Part shown: positions 24,082-35,809 of the stretch, one piece after another
How the letters are laid out: every line of letters begins with the position of its first letter
Position numbering within the stretch: position 1 is the stretch's first letter
Assembly: GCA_947652115.1 (NCBI GenBank)
Contig: OX393563.1
Coordinates: 4,133,516 to 4,197,515, forward strand
Direction: 5' to 3'
From: Blastomussa wellsi
Taxonomy: Eukaryota > Cnidaria > Anthozoa > Scleractinia > Plerogyridae
Length of the DNA stretch: 64,000 nt
Made by a program: the position numbers and the translations under genes
The notes under the pieces: model-generated
The model's input: the letters and a program-made list of their open reading frames with translations, nothing else
Database searches by the model: none
What the model was told of the DNA's origin: nothing

Positions 24082-24402
24082 GGCAAAGATTCATGGGATG
24101 TCGCAACTGACTCGTCCCCAGGGCCATCCGCGTTGTGCCCCCGACAAAAATGGACAAAAATACCCCCTTAACGCCCTTATAATTACGCTAAAACCATGTT
24201 TAGAGACGAAAAAGCAGCCTTCGGGTCTACCCTTAAACGCGGTCAAACGGTAAAAAGTATTTGAAAACGCCGAAATGCGAAATTGTCGACGCCATTGTCA
24301 AAGTGATTGGTGTGGCGGACAGCATTTGAACGTCAAAGACACTCGTTTATTTGAAAAATGTACAAGATGAAAACAGACCAAACAAAATATTCACGCACAG
24401 CA

Positions 24403-24586
24403 ACTATTTTATATGCCCTTTCCTACCTTCAGTTCATAAGAAATGATATCCCCCGAAAGGAAGAGACGTTTTACCGCGGTGGACTAAAGACGGAGGTACC
24501 CCTCCACCGCGGTCAAACATTTCTTTCCTTCCGGGGAGATCATTTGCGATGAATTAAAGGTATGAAAGGGCACATAAAATAGTAAT
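24403..24586. repeat. Inverted repeat (MITE-like hairpin)
   Basis: The left arm runs ACTATTTTATATGCCCTTTC, then TGATATCCCCCGAAAGGAA and ACCGCGGTGGA. The right arm mirrors these with TCCACCGCGGT, TTCCTTCCGGGGAGATCA and GAAAGGGCACATAAAATAGT. It is located just upstream of the TTF1-like gene. Confidence 0.75.
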
Positions 24587-26979
24587 CTTTTTCTTTCAGG
24601 TGTCTTCGCTTTTCAAATGCTCTCCGCCCGACCATATCACTTTGAGAATGGTGTCGACAAGATCGCATTTCGCCAATTTCAAATACTCAGAACTTCTTTA
24701 GTAAAGCCCTCCAAAATTTAGTAAATCGACAAAAAAATGGTAAAATATCAAACTTTAAACAGTGAAAACTAAAACGTTTTCTTTCCAGTACTTTTCTTGT
24801 TTTTAGTGTTTGACCGAGGGGGCACACCCGAAGCGGGGAAGGCTGCTTTTACATGTCCGCCTCTTAATATGGGTTTAGCACAAATATCCTGTTTGCATAT
24901 CACGCAATCCAAAATCGCAAAACAACATGAATCTATGTTTTGGGTTTTTTGTAAATTTCCAGTTTTTTTTTTGGAAAAATATATTTTCCTCAAAGGAAAA
25001 GTAAATTTTAGGAAAATATGATTGAAGATTTAATGTAGTTTTTGATGTTAAAAATTAGTATATGGCAACCAAACAGTCCCCTAACCAACCTGGGGTGCTC
25101 TTTTGTTGGGCTCGATTGTGTGGTGGCGTTCCAGGCCAATTTTTCTCTTTCTACTGGAACGTTCACACATTTGAGCGATTTGGAGGGTTTTGCGTTGACT
25201 GTTGCTTCACATTAAGCAACAATCAACGCAAAACCCTCCAAATCGCTCAAATTCACCATTTTGAGCCGAGAAACGACAAAATACATTACCTGAGGTAACG
25301 TCACGTTTATTTCAACCGAAAAATTAAACATTACTCGAAATAAGTTTTCGATAATAGGACGCTTTCAATATTCCCATACATTTCTTTATATTTTGAACAT
25401 ACAAAGACGCACTGCTTGTATGGGTCCCCGGTGGAAACGTTGGAGCGATTCCAAACCGCTCCCTACTGATTGGGCAGAAAAAAATCCTTTGTACTATTCT
25501 GGTCAATCAGAGAACGGTAACCATGTCGTGTGTTCATACACGACAGTTGTTGTAACATCCATGCTTTCATTTCAATTTACACCAGAGAGCCCAAAAATTT
25601 TCGGATTTCAGAAAGAAAGAAATTTCAAGCTCCACCAGGAATTTTTCGTTTACACCGATTAAAGCTACGGCTTGTTAACCTGTGCGATGCATTTGGTGCT
25701 GAATATAGCGTTACTGATGTGTCTCGCGTAGACTTGCTTACAAGTTGAGCTCTCAGAGCGCAAAAGCAACAGTTCGGCCTGCAAAAAGAGATATCAGAAA
25801 ACGCGATAGTCAACTCGGCTGTGCCTCACTGACCGTAGGCTCGATTTCCGCCGCTCTCTCGAGTCCGGTCTTCGTTCCTCCCCGAGAAGAGGAGGAGGAG
25901 GAGCGCGGGCTCCGGTTCCCGAACAGCGGTTGGTAATCGAGCTTCCCTGACCGCTCATAGAAAAACAGGGCTCAAACTCTAATTATTAAACAGAAACGCG
26001 AGTGCATGGAGGTTTGCGAGAACCCGAAATGTTCGGCCGCAGGCCGAGTGACAGTAGGCAGCTTTCTTTTTTTTTTTTTCACAATAATACTTTTATTCAT
26101 AAGTACATCATAAATCCACGGTATAATGAGTGTTGAGATGTCTTTCGCGAGTAGGCTGCTTTTTCGCGCGCACGGGACACGGCACACGAGACAACTTTTA
26201 CAACGACGTGCAGGAACGGTATGTTACACTGGACGACTTTTTAGGCAACCTAATTTGGAGCATGTGCACTGCGCGAGCGCACGCTAATATCATGCAATGT
26301 TGCGTTAAAAGTCAGCGACGAGGGTGTTACACGAATTAACTCCAACAATGTGGCACGTTTTTGAATCGCTTTCAAATTGTTGCAACATGTTGCCACAACA
26401 AAATGTTGAGTTAAAAATCGCCCGGCGCGCCATGTTACTCGATGTCGATTGTTAACACAGCACTGATGCGTTAAAAATCGTCTCGTGTGATTTGCTCACT
26501 GACAAATTCAACTACGCGACCAAGCGCGCGACTCAATGCAAGAACAATGTCTGTTTCGGGGAAATCAGGTTTATGAAAATGACTTAAATAGGAACACTAG
26601 GAACACAAGGAAAACAGTAAGCACTATTAAACCACTAACCACCAAGTGACTACCAGTTAAAAACTAATTGCTAATTCCTCAAAATTAAACCATAAACTGC
26701 TCTATAGCGTAGTGCACGCGGGAAAATTGTTTGGACAAGGCCATGGCCACCTGGATAGAGGACCCGCATGAAAACCAGTCCAGACTGGTGTGGCTTTCTC
26801 TCTGGATGAATATTTATTTTATTTTACTCGCGCACATTATATCTGTTTGTCGATATTTCATATATTACTTTTATATACTCTTCCATAGATATTTGAGAGA
26901 TTTGTGGAAGCATATGTTCGATCGGCCGATCATCGGTCCACAGACGATAAACATGAAAGTTATATTGCGCGGAAGTACA
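24587..26979. other. Intergenic, no gene recognised
   Basis: Contains one compact hairpin at 25171-25250, a GC-rich purine run near 25880-25900, and poly(T) near 26065-26080. Short frames show no family resemblance. Confidence 0.4.
25171..25250. repeat. Compact near-perfect hairpin
   Basis: TTGAGCGATTTGGAGGGTTT then TGCGTTGA is mirrored by TCAACGCA then AAACCCTCCAAATCGCTCAA. The short loop contains the nested pair TTGCTT / AAGCAA. Confidence 0.8.
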
Positions 26980-29900
26980 TCAGAAAAAAGCAGAAAGTTC
27001 CTCTTTCCACTCCGGTAGATCTGATTTATTCAGTTGATTTTTTCCATGGGATCTTGTCGGAGTAGAGCTTCTCCGTACTTTTGCTTGGCGATTTGTATTT
27101 GGATTTAGTCTAACGTGAGACAACGATTCCAACAAACGCGCGTTTGCGTTTCGAAGGTTGTCTATTTCTAGCTTCTGTGAGTGCAACTTCTTTTCCAGTT
27201 TGAGTTTATCGTCTTTTTCAGGGTGTGATTTAAATGATTCCAATTTCTTTCGGAGCGATTCGATCTGGCTGTTTTTGGTTGTTATTTCATTAGTTAGAGA
27301 CTCGATCGTCGAGTCCCTCGCTTCAATAAGCCGTTTAATCTCCGCTTGTTCCTTTCGGAAATCGCCTTCCAGAACAAGAAGCTTTGATATAATGTCCTTC
27401 ATTTCTTGATCGTAATCTTTCTGCTGTTGTTCCAACTCTTGTTCTCTCTCCTGTAAAGCGTAGGTCAAGTCCAGGGTCCTCGCACGCTGGATCTTCAAAT
27501 CTGTTCTGACTTGCAGCACTTCTTTATGTTGTCGTTTGATTTCATCTCTTAAAATATTTACAGTAGCTTCAAGCTGAAATAAAAAACAAAAAAATCAAAA
27601 CTAAGTGGAGGTTTAGCGTCCGGCAACTAAAGGTTAGACTATGAAGAGGGGGGGGGGGGGGGGAGCAGGGGACTAGACAGTTCTCTTGGACGAAAACTCC
27701 AAGTTTTTCTTTGCTTTCTAGACTCATTTGAAAAGTTTGGCGTAACGCATCATGTTTGTTCAACGAAACTGCGACAAAACGAGTTCACTACTAAATCGAC
27801 AAAAAGTAGACCATATTTCCGACAGCAGCGTGAGAGATGACGGGAATGAAACTAATGCGACTCAAAGGACAGTGCAGAATGCAATCAGTGGGATGGAAAA
27901 TTGATGGCATCAAGTAACGCACGTTGGGTCACCTGACGTAGACTAACCAGCAACGCAGATTAATCTTCTACGCATGCGTTAAGAGCAGCGTGCTTTGTTC
28001 GTGATAAAAAAACTACCACAAGGAAAGCTACCTGATGCACTGCACACCGCCAGTTTCTCCCTAACCCCTATCCCTTCCACAAGGATAATTGGCTATACAA
28101 GATTTCATCGTAGCGCTTAGTGAGTAGGCCTAGTCACAAGATGCCCGGCAACTTTTCGGCCACTTTTGAGATTTTCGGCAACTTTTAATTTTTGGGCAAC
28201 TTTTTGGGCAAAAATTTCGAGCAGCTTCTTGTTTAAAAAAAGGACATATTTTTTTTAATATTCTACATTTGGCAAATTAATTTTACTGAACATCAGTCGT
28301 TAAAAATTGCCTGATAAGTGTGGTCCTTGTACCATACGAAACAGTTCTGTAGCAATAAAACGATGATTACTCGTGAAACCTGAACTTCTGTGAAGTTATA
28401 GTTATGTATGTATGTTATTATTCGTGAAGCGTGAAAAAGTCAAATATTTTTACGTGATTCGATTTTGCAAGAGGGTATAGGCGACCCTCTTTAGTGACTG
28501 AGAGGATTAGCAGAAAACCCTCCTAAACCACTGTAAACCATAGTGCATTGTACATGCGCTATTGACCCACGGCCCACAGGTTGTACTCCTCGACATTTCT
28601 ATCATTTCGTCACGTATTTGGGTAATTTGTGAACATTGCGTGACCACACAAACAATTCGATATTGACTTAGTCCAGAGCAATTTATAACACAAAGACAAA
28701 ATTTCTAAGCCGACAAGAACAATTTCGAGAAGGTGTCATTAAAATACTTAATCCAGTAACTCAGATTGTGAAATCAATTCCAAACATTTTTGTGCACAGT
28801 GTGACACATACGCTGAACGATATCATCTGTATTCAAAGCGGCATTGTCTGCAATGAGACGAAGGCATAATTGCTTTTTCCGTACATTTGATACAAACTAA
28901 AACACCAATGGCATTGATTAAAATTTTTATTTGCATTTGTCACAGGCCTAAAAAGTAATGAGCCTAAACGAGCAATTGCTCAGGTGTACTTTGCTCTTGA
29001 GGTCTGTTAAACATTTGTTTTGTATGTTGTTGATATTCCGTTGTGATCTCGCGTCGACTATCAATATACGTTGCATGTTGTTGAACCCGAAAAACAAACT
29101 CAAATTCCTTCGATATATGGGCTTACAAACATGTTCTAACAGCTCCAGAAGGCTCCCGCCGTGAACTCCAAGATGAAGATTAATTAAAATTTCGCTGTGA
29201 TTAACTGTGATCAACTTTGGTAAATTACAATCTAACATGATAAGACAGTTAAATGTTGCGTTTGCACGTTTCTGTTTAGATTGTAAGGGCCCAGTTATAT
29301 GGTCTCGGGTACCCGAGACAACCCTCCCCCCGAGGCAACTTTATCGAGTGTTTATATGACAAAATATTTGTCGCTGTCGGCTGAATAAAAGTTGACCCTG
29401 TTTGATTATTAAAAGTATTTAAATATTCAAGTCGCCAGTTATCCTTCTTCCTTTGAATTTCTTTCGTTCATTCGATCACTGGAGGCCTTGCTGGGTTAAA
29501 TTATATTTATTTAGTGCAAATTTGTGCTTAAAAACCTAAAATCCGGACATTACGTGATACTCGCCACACCGTGAGTTGTCTCGGGTAGGCGAGCCAAAGT
29601 GTTTATATGAGGAAAAGTTGTCCCGCCTGCCAGGGTTACCCTACCTGCCGAGACGAGACAACTCGCCCACCCGAGTTGTCTCGCCCCCCGAGACAACTCG
29701 GGCGGGATCATATAAACGGTCCGTGGAATCTTTCAAAGATTTTAGTGAAAAGTTAGCTCGCCCAGGGTAACTCGGGGGGAGGGTTGTCTCGGGTACCCGA
29801 GACCATATAAACAGGGCCTTAATCAAGTAAAACCGATGATATTGATCGCTGGCTACAGTATACAGAATAAAGCATGAGAGGCTTAAAATTTCGCCATGAA

Positions 29901-30205
29901 TGCGTCCGATGACGTAATGTCGATAGCGTTTCTATTTTTCCGCCAACTAAAACAAATCGAACGAAGAATTGTGAATTTCGATTTCGCCACTAAGGTTTAT
30001 ATCATGAATTTAATGTTTTGTTTCCCTACTCTTCAGTCCAGTAACATCCGTCAAAGGTCGACAACCCAACATCATTAGTAAATGAACGTACTCGACAGAT
30101 TTTCCACCGGGTCCTTAGACCAGAAAACCAGCTGAAACGTACCTGTTGTTTATTCAATTTTGGACTTTTGGAACTCATCTCGATGCGTTTTCCAGCGATT
30201 TCCAT
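26980..30205 (-). CDS. Two-exon coiled-coil protein of uncertain family
   Basis: Exon 1 is 30143-30205: ATG at 30205, 21 codons, donor CAG|GTACGT. Exon 2 is 26980-27572: acceptor TTTCAG, in phase 0, stop TGA. The product is 217 residues. A short polar N-terminus precedes an almost continuous heptad-rich coiled coil (about residues 22-165, with blocks such as LEATVNILRDEIKRQH and IESLTNEITTKNSQIESLRK). A basic Ser/Thr-rich stretch (KVRRSSTPTRSHGK) and a short acidic end, DLPEWKEELSAFF, follow. The pattern loosely recalls CCDC92/CCDC74-type proteins or a leucine-zipper dimerisation region, but I cannot name the family. No catalytic domain or membrane segment is present. An AATAAA on this strand lies near 26814. 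The 2.6 kb intron carries only weak repeats. Confidence 0.8.
27573..30142 (-). other. Intron of the coiled-coil gene
   Basis: Contains a poly(G) run near 27643-27663, degenerate GGCAACTTTT repeats near 28150-28210, and the MITE-like element at 29283-29820. No internal exon was seen. Confidence 0.6.
29283..29820. mobile_element. MITE-like element, ~50 bp terminal inverted repeats (copy 2)
   Basis: The left end TAAGGGCCCAGTTATATGG, TCTCGGGTACCCGAGACAAC, CCTCCCCCCGAG is mirrored by CTCGGGGGGAGGGTTGTCTC, GGGTACCCGAGACCATATAA, ACAGGGCCTTA at the right. The sub-end GGTCTCGGGTACCCGAGACC is itself palindromic. Further CTCGGG / CCCGAG repeats lie inside. No coding frame. Related to 2220-2595. Confidence 0.85.
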
Positions 30206-33200
30206 TCAAGGGTTAAACTCGAGAGGTCGAGAACATGTTTCTTTGTCTTCTCCGCGTCGAGGAAGCTTTAACATTGACCCTTCTTGGATTTCTGCAAAGA
30301 AAATGCAAGAAATGTGTGAAAATGAAATCCAAACCAGCTGCAGTTAATTATTAACAAACATGATACTGTATGCCCAAGGGGACCACAAAGCCTCTGGGCG
30401 CGCGGGATGGCTGAGAAAAGAAATCAACAAACTTGTGTACAAAACATTTACAAGAGCGCTTTTTCTTACAGCGTAGGTAGGCAACGTCTGTTGTTGTTAG
30501 TTGAAAGTCATCGTCTGAGAGCCGGATTGAGACGTTAACAGAAAGGTAACAACTCACACTTCAAAAGAGGTTATTTGTTAATTTAGGCGATTAACGTACA
30601 CAGAAGGAAGAATTCATTTGTTTTTCATTTGCATCACAAAGACGTGCTCCGCCACAAGAGATCGGAACACGGGCCGGGATATCCAAAGAAGATTAATAAC
30701 GGAAAAGCAATTGTTTCGTGACCATATATAACTCATTGATTTTCAACGAGTCGAAAATTCTGCTCCTGAGGGGGTGGAGGGGGAGGGGGCCTTCAATCGC
30801 TTTCTACAAAACCCCCACCTACTGACACAGATACGGTCCGGGTAATCATTCAGATAGAATATTCAATAGTATACAGAATATTCAATATACACAGCTAGAA
30901 GAAGAAAAAGCTGATATTTTTAGCTTGATAAGAAATAACACGCAAACTGGGGTGATAAACAGCGAGCCGAAACGCGTTCCTGGAGAAAAAAATACGAAAA
31001 ATGTATTTTAACTTGACCTAAGACACGTACCAATATTGCAGTTTTTAATCCAGAACTCAAAGCAGATATTTCTCTGACTGGTCAGTTAAAGCAGTCTCCT
31101 AGTGACGGCGTTACCATCTCCTAGCGGAATAAAAAAGATCGCACGAAGGGAGACCACTAATTTTTTAAAACAAACCACCATGTCGGCAAACCTTTGAGCA
31201 TTTAATATAAACCACAAAGAAAGAATACGTTTAATCACATATAACACACAAAAGAATAGAGTTCGACTCCACGCCTGTACCGACGTCACAGTCCAGTGCC
31301 TACTTTGTGTAACATCCACTGAAGCGTGATACGATCACGCGTTACATGTTTGCGTTGTGTAAACATCCAACAATCTATGTATTTCTTTCTCTGAACTTCT
31401 GTTTTATAAATTAAATTTTCGTTTCTTTTTTGTAACCCACATTCCTTACCGTTTATTCATCCCAACTTGTGAGATGTTGACCATGCATTAACCGGCTGCA
31501 TATAACTTGAAATAACTGTTGTAGTTCCATAGTTATATGAGTTATATGAGTACTTATACTATGGTTATTCATATATATCAGCATTCTATTCTGTTCTATT
31601 CCTATGCTATAATTAATTGCAAAGGGGGTCCTTTTTCCTTCATAGTAACTGGAAAATAATCATGTTTATCAAAGCCCTGCACTGCACGCTTTGCATGCAG
31701 GCATGATGACCATGAAAACGAACTTCTGGTGACCCATGCGAATGACGCAGTTACTTGTCAATAAGAGAGAATACACGTAACTAAACTTTGGTTTGCAGAC
31801 GTCAGATTTTAATCACAACTCGTCATCGGCGAATTATTCCAGTTGTTATAGAGACAAGGATCTAACTCACCTGTTGAGCGATAACAATTCCTTTGAAGAT
31901 AGAGAATAAACGGAAAAGAAATTTTAACGCTGAATGGAACTATATACATACCACAAAGATACACATCAGTATACCACCTGAGGTGAGGAAAAAGATTAAC
32001 GATGATGACGTTAACAGGTGCGGTAAACAGGAAACAGTTGGAGACACGGCTGACCCAATATCGTCACCATAGACCGCTATCTTGCTTCAGGAAACTGACT
32101 GGACACGTGCATGTAATCGTTCGCTCAACACCAAGCCCCCCAAATAACAGTTGCTCTTACCGATTTCCCGTATTCGTTTGAAGGTAGCTACGAGAATGTA
32201 AGGGCTGATTTTGAAAAAGTATATTGCAATTGATTAGGCATCAGCCGTAAGACTAATATGTTAGAACAGGAGCCCATCATTAATCCGGGCCAAGAGAGGT
32301 TAATAGCAACTTGGAAGCACTTGCCCACTCCTTAAATGTTTGGTTGTTTTTAATTTGTAGTCACTGAAAATCACGTGGTGGAAACTGTGTATACTTGCAC
32401 GTATAACACAAAAGGCAAGCGTGTGCGTGCAAATGAAAAGAAATCAATTAACAACAGAACTCTTTCGCGTTAAGTACGAGAAAGTTCTGTTATCGTTATG
32501 TTGCATACAGCCTGTGAACATTCATGGATACAAAAACGCTGTTTTAGCGTTCTGATTCAGTGGGTTTTAGTATAATCAATCAATTTATGAAGAAATTCTT
32601 CCGCATGTGTGCTCGGTAACCGGGCTGGGGACATTTTCAGGTCCTCTGTTCCGGCATATGGAAAATTTCAGCCAAGTCGACCGAGATGAAATTAAAACAA
32701 AAGTAAAAACCAATGGCATAACATTAAAGTTGTATCGTTCGCGAGTATCGTAGCTTTGTTCACACGCATGTAAATTAGCTAATGAACAAAATGTGCATAC
32801 CGAGTTCTCGGTAACTAGGCCGACCCACCTTCTCACATAAACACGTTGTAATTTTTCCAAAGGAAATAGGTGTGAGACGCAATATCGGTTGCCGGGCTCG
32901 AATGAAGAGGCCCCAAATTCTGCGTAGTAGTGCACCAGGAAGGCGGATTTTTCATATTTGTTGGTTGAATTTAATAATGCACTTACATGGTAAAGATTAA
33001 CTCTGACCGTGAACACACGAAACAATTATATAATTATAGGTACAGTATTCTTGAGGTAAATTCATGTCTTAGCCAACGTTGTCGTTACTGCCGACGTTGT
33101 TAGATTGTGGCAATTACTGGCAGTTAAAAAGGAGACGCAAAACATGACTTAGGTTGAGTACGGTTCTGGGTAGTTGCAAGCTCTTAAATTCTTCGATAAT

Positions 33201-33425
33201 TTCTAGACGCAAGAGTTACCATCGTTTTTATTAATAAATGGCTGTTTCACTTTTACTGCGATCGGTCGATATAACAAAGTACAGGATGAAATTCTTGTAT
33301 TTTCTCTTTATCTTTTACATATATTTTAATCCGTATTCACTTTGTCTATGCTAGATAGTGTCACCATGCAATTAGTTCAATTAAAAGCTAAATCCCTCAA
33401 CACTTAAACATGATGAAGTCACGAT
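30206..33425. other. Intergenic, no gene recognised
   Basis: AT-rich with only short frames. The minus-strand frame 32585-33025 (146 codons) shows no family pattern and was not accepted. Confidence 0.4.
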
Positions 33426-33429
33426 CCTA

Positions 33430-33432
33430 CTT

Positions 33433-33509
<77 letters not shown>

Positions 33510-33697
33510 GCTACTACTACTACTACTACTGCTACCACTACCACTACCACTACCACTACCACTACCACTACCACTACCACTACCACTACCGCTACCACTA
33601 CCGCTACCACTACCACAACCACTACCACTACCACTACCACTACCACTACCGCTACCGCTACCACTACCACTACCACTACCACTACCGCTACCACTAT
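33430..33697 (+). repeat. Long compound microsatellite (CTA)n then (CTACCA)n
   Basis: About 100 bp of nearly pure CTA repeats pass into about 165 bp of the hexamer CTACCA with sporadic CTACCG variants. It is open in several frames on both strands (poly-Tyr and Tyr/His on plus, poly-Val on minus); these frames are artefacts of the repeat. Confidence 0.97.
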
Positions 33698-33805
33698 GGT
33701 TACGTTAAATATAATATCTATGATATGATAATTATCTTTTACTACAATGTAGTTATTATATACCTGTTTAATAAATTTAAAATGACAATGTGATAACACC
33801 TAAAG

Positions 33806-34312
33806 ATGCCTTCAAAGGGGTAAAAGCGACATGCGACACGGCCCTGAAAACTGGCGACATGGGGACTTTTAAAAAGCGACAAGGGACATGAATACGCTGC
33901 TAAAATGCGACAGCGGCACAATAAACAGTGAAAAACGACGGTGACATTGAAAAGTTGTGCATTTTCCCAATAATAGTTAAAAATAATAAATATCCGATAA
34001 ATGTAGCATAAAAGTGACTCAGAATACAGGAAATGGCATTTTTGACGGCTCAGATTTTCAAATTTCCCCGAGCCTACCTTCAAAGTCCTCTAGCAGCGTT
34101 CGGCCTTCGCCGCTCACAAATTTTAATTTTGCCTACTGAGCACCAAGAAAGTCCAGTTATAGCCCTGCAGCAAAACAGTTTCTCGCAAAAAAAGTTACGG
34201 GTACAATTACGAACACTAAAAAAAACGCAGCGACATTTACAGCTGTAGATTGGGCGGCATCGGTCTCCAAAAGCAAGCGACATCGCGACACAGCTACCCC
34301 CCTTGGAAGGCC
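33806..34312. repeat. Possible MITE-like repeat with GCGACA-rich ends
   Basis: The left side GCCTTCAAAGGGGTAAAAGC with GACATGCGACA resembles the reverse complement of the right side GACATCGCGACACAGC with CCCCCTTGGAAGGC. The interior has many GCGACA motifs. Ends are imperfect and boundaries uncertain. Confidence 0.45.
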
Positions 34313-34618
34313 TCCTTAAAAGGCTAGAATGTTTCTCCTCAGTAAGGCTACAGATTACGCTACGTTTATTTCTTCAGACTTTGGGCTGTTGTGTTTTCGC
34401 TCTCCTGTAGCATACTACTGAACCGAATTGAAAATAAGCCAATGTTCCTAGTTTTCCTACGTTCACTAAATCTGAAACTTGGTTTATAATATTTACATGA
34501 AACAATACAGCTACTTTTTGCAATGAGTGAATTTCTACCTAGAGAGTACAGTATTCCGTCCATCTAAAGCTGAATTTTTTTCGTACGTAGTCTTGTGTTG
34601 ACTTATTTTTAAACTTGT

Positions 34619-35809
34619 TTAGAGTTTTGTTTCGTATTGATCACGGATCAGTGATTCAGCTGTGCCTTGAGAACTTTTTGACTTTCCGAGGGTAGAATCG
34701 CGGTGTTTTTGCCCCCCAAGGCGCCTTCGAAAGCAACATGAAAACATCGTCTTGGCCTCTGTACGAAATTCTTTGCTGACGATGCAGTAGACAAGCGGGT
34801 CTGCTGCCGAATTCGTAAAGGTTGACACGAGCACGGCCGAAAGAACAAGATTAATGTAGTTCTGGAAAAACAGTTTATCCCAGTACGCTGAGGCAAGGTT
34901 GAAAACAGTTAAGGGTAACATTGTCAGAGCGAATAGTATTACTAATGGCTTGAGGATCCGTTGCGTTCTTTTGGTTTGTTGCAATATGGCTTTCGCGTTC
35001 ACCATGGTCTCTTCCACTTGTGGGTGGTTTGTAGTTTCTTCCTGAAACATTCTTGATCGCTCAGACACCCTTTTCCCAATCCTTTGGTAGCAGAATGCGA
35101 TAATGCTTAGTGGGAGAAAATACTGTAGTATAGAGTTGAGTGTGGCATAGCCGCGGTGAATTGGTCCGTAAAACGACTCATCAATATAGCAACTCAGTCG
35201 CATGTCAGAATTGTACTCTTGGTAAATGTACACTGGTAAAGCAGCTGTGGCGAACGAAATCACCCAAATTGTGATTATAATTAACCGAGATCGTTTTAAC
35301 GACCGCCTCCCTCCAATCCGCATCTTTTTCCAGGCGATGTTTGCGTATCTTTCAAGTGCAATTGTGGTAATAGACCATATTGACGCGGTATAGAACATTT
35401 CCGAGCAAGGCGTAATGTACAAGCAAAGTTCCTTTCCAAGAACCCAGTCGAATGGAAATTGAACTTTCAAGACAGCCACGGGAAGAATAAACAACAAGAC
35501 GCCCAAATCTGCAAATGCCAGACTTAGCAGGTACTGGTGCATTACCGATAGTACTTGTGGTCTTCTAATGATCGTGACGCAAACGATAACATTTCCAGTT
35601 ATACCCAAGAGGCCGATGGAAATTAGAAGGCCAAGCTCAAAAATCGTGAAACCAATTGGAAGCTTTAGGTATTGGGGCCCATATGTATCGCCTGTTACTG
35701 CGTTGGCTTTTGTGTGGAGAGAGCTATTATTTGACATTTCTGCTTGATGGCTATCGAAACAAATTTTTTTGACCTTGGACAGGAAAGGTGCACCGATTCC
35801 AGTCAGCAC
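34619..35809 (-). CDS. Class A G protein-coupled receptor, peptide-receptor-like
   Basis: An intronless seven-transmembrane receptor of 396 codons from Met 35809. A second Met at 35737 gives MSNNSSL, a more receptor-like N-tail with an N-glycosylation site (NSS), and may be the true start. TM1 has GN (72-73), TM2 LAFAD (D101). C129 before TM3 and C207 in the second extracellular loop can form the conserved disulfide. TM3 ends in ERY (153-155), TM4 has W182, TM6 has FALTMLPL in place of CWxP, and TM7 has DPLVY (337-341). The tail carries CSCC near 357-359, a possible palmitoylation site, and is Ser/Lys-rich. The loop cysteines and DPxxY ending resemble neuropeptide-type receptors; the ligand cannot be told. 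An AATAAA occurs on this strand about 250 bp downstream, near 34366. Confidence 0.94.
   Translation of the reverse strand: MLTGIGAPFLSKVKKICFDSHQAEMSNNSSLHTKANAVTGDTYGPQYLKLPIGFTIFELGLLISIGLLGITGNVIVCVTIIRRPQVLSVMHQYLLSLAFADLGVLLFILPVAVLKVQFPFDWVLGKELCLYITPCSEMFYTASIWSITTIALERYANIAWKKMRIGGRRSLKRSRLIIITIWVISFATAALPVYIYQEYNSDMRLSCYIDESFYGPIHRGYATLNSILQYFLPLSIIAFCYQRIGKRVSERSRMFQEETTNHPQVEETMVNAKAILQQTKRTQRILKPLVILFALTMLPLTVFNLASAYWDKLFFQNYINLVLSAVLVSTFTNSAADPLVYCIVSKEFRTEAKTMFSCCFRRRLGGQKHRDSTLGKSKSSQGTAESLIRDQYETKL

Noticed and set aside
32585..33025. 146-codon minus-strand open frame
   Set aside because: No domain, no splice partners and no family resemblance; probably chance or repeat-derived.
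33410..33799. Long open frames of poly-Tyr/His (plus) and poly-Val (minus)
   Set aside because: They are translations of the CTA/CTACCA microsatellite and have no non-repeat protein content.
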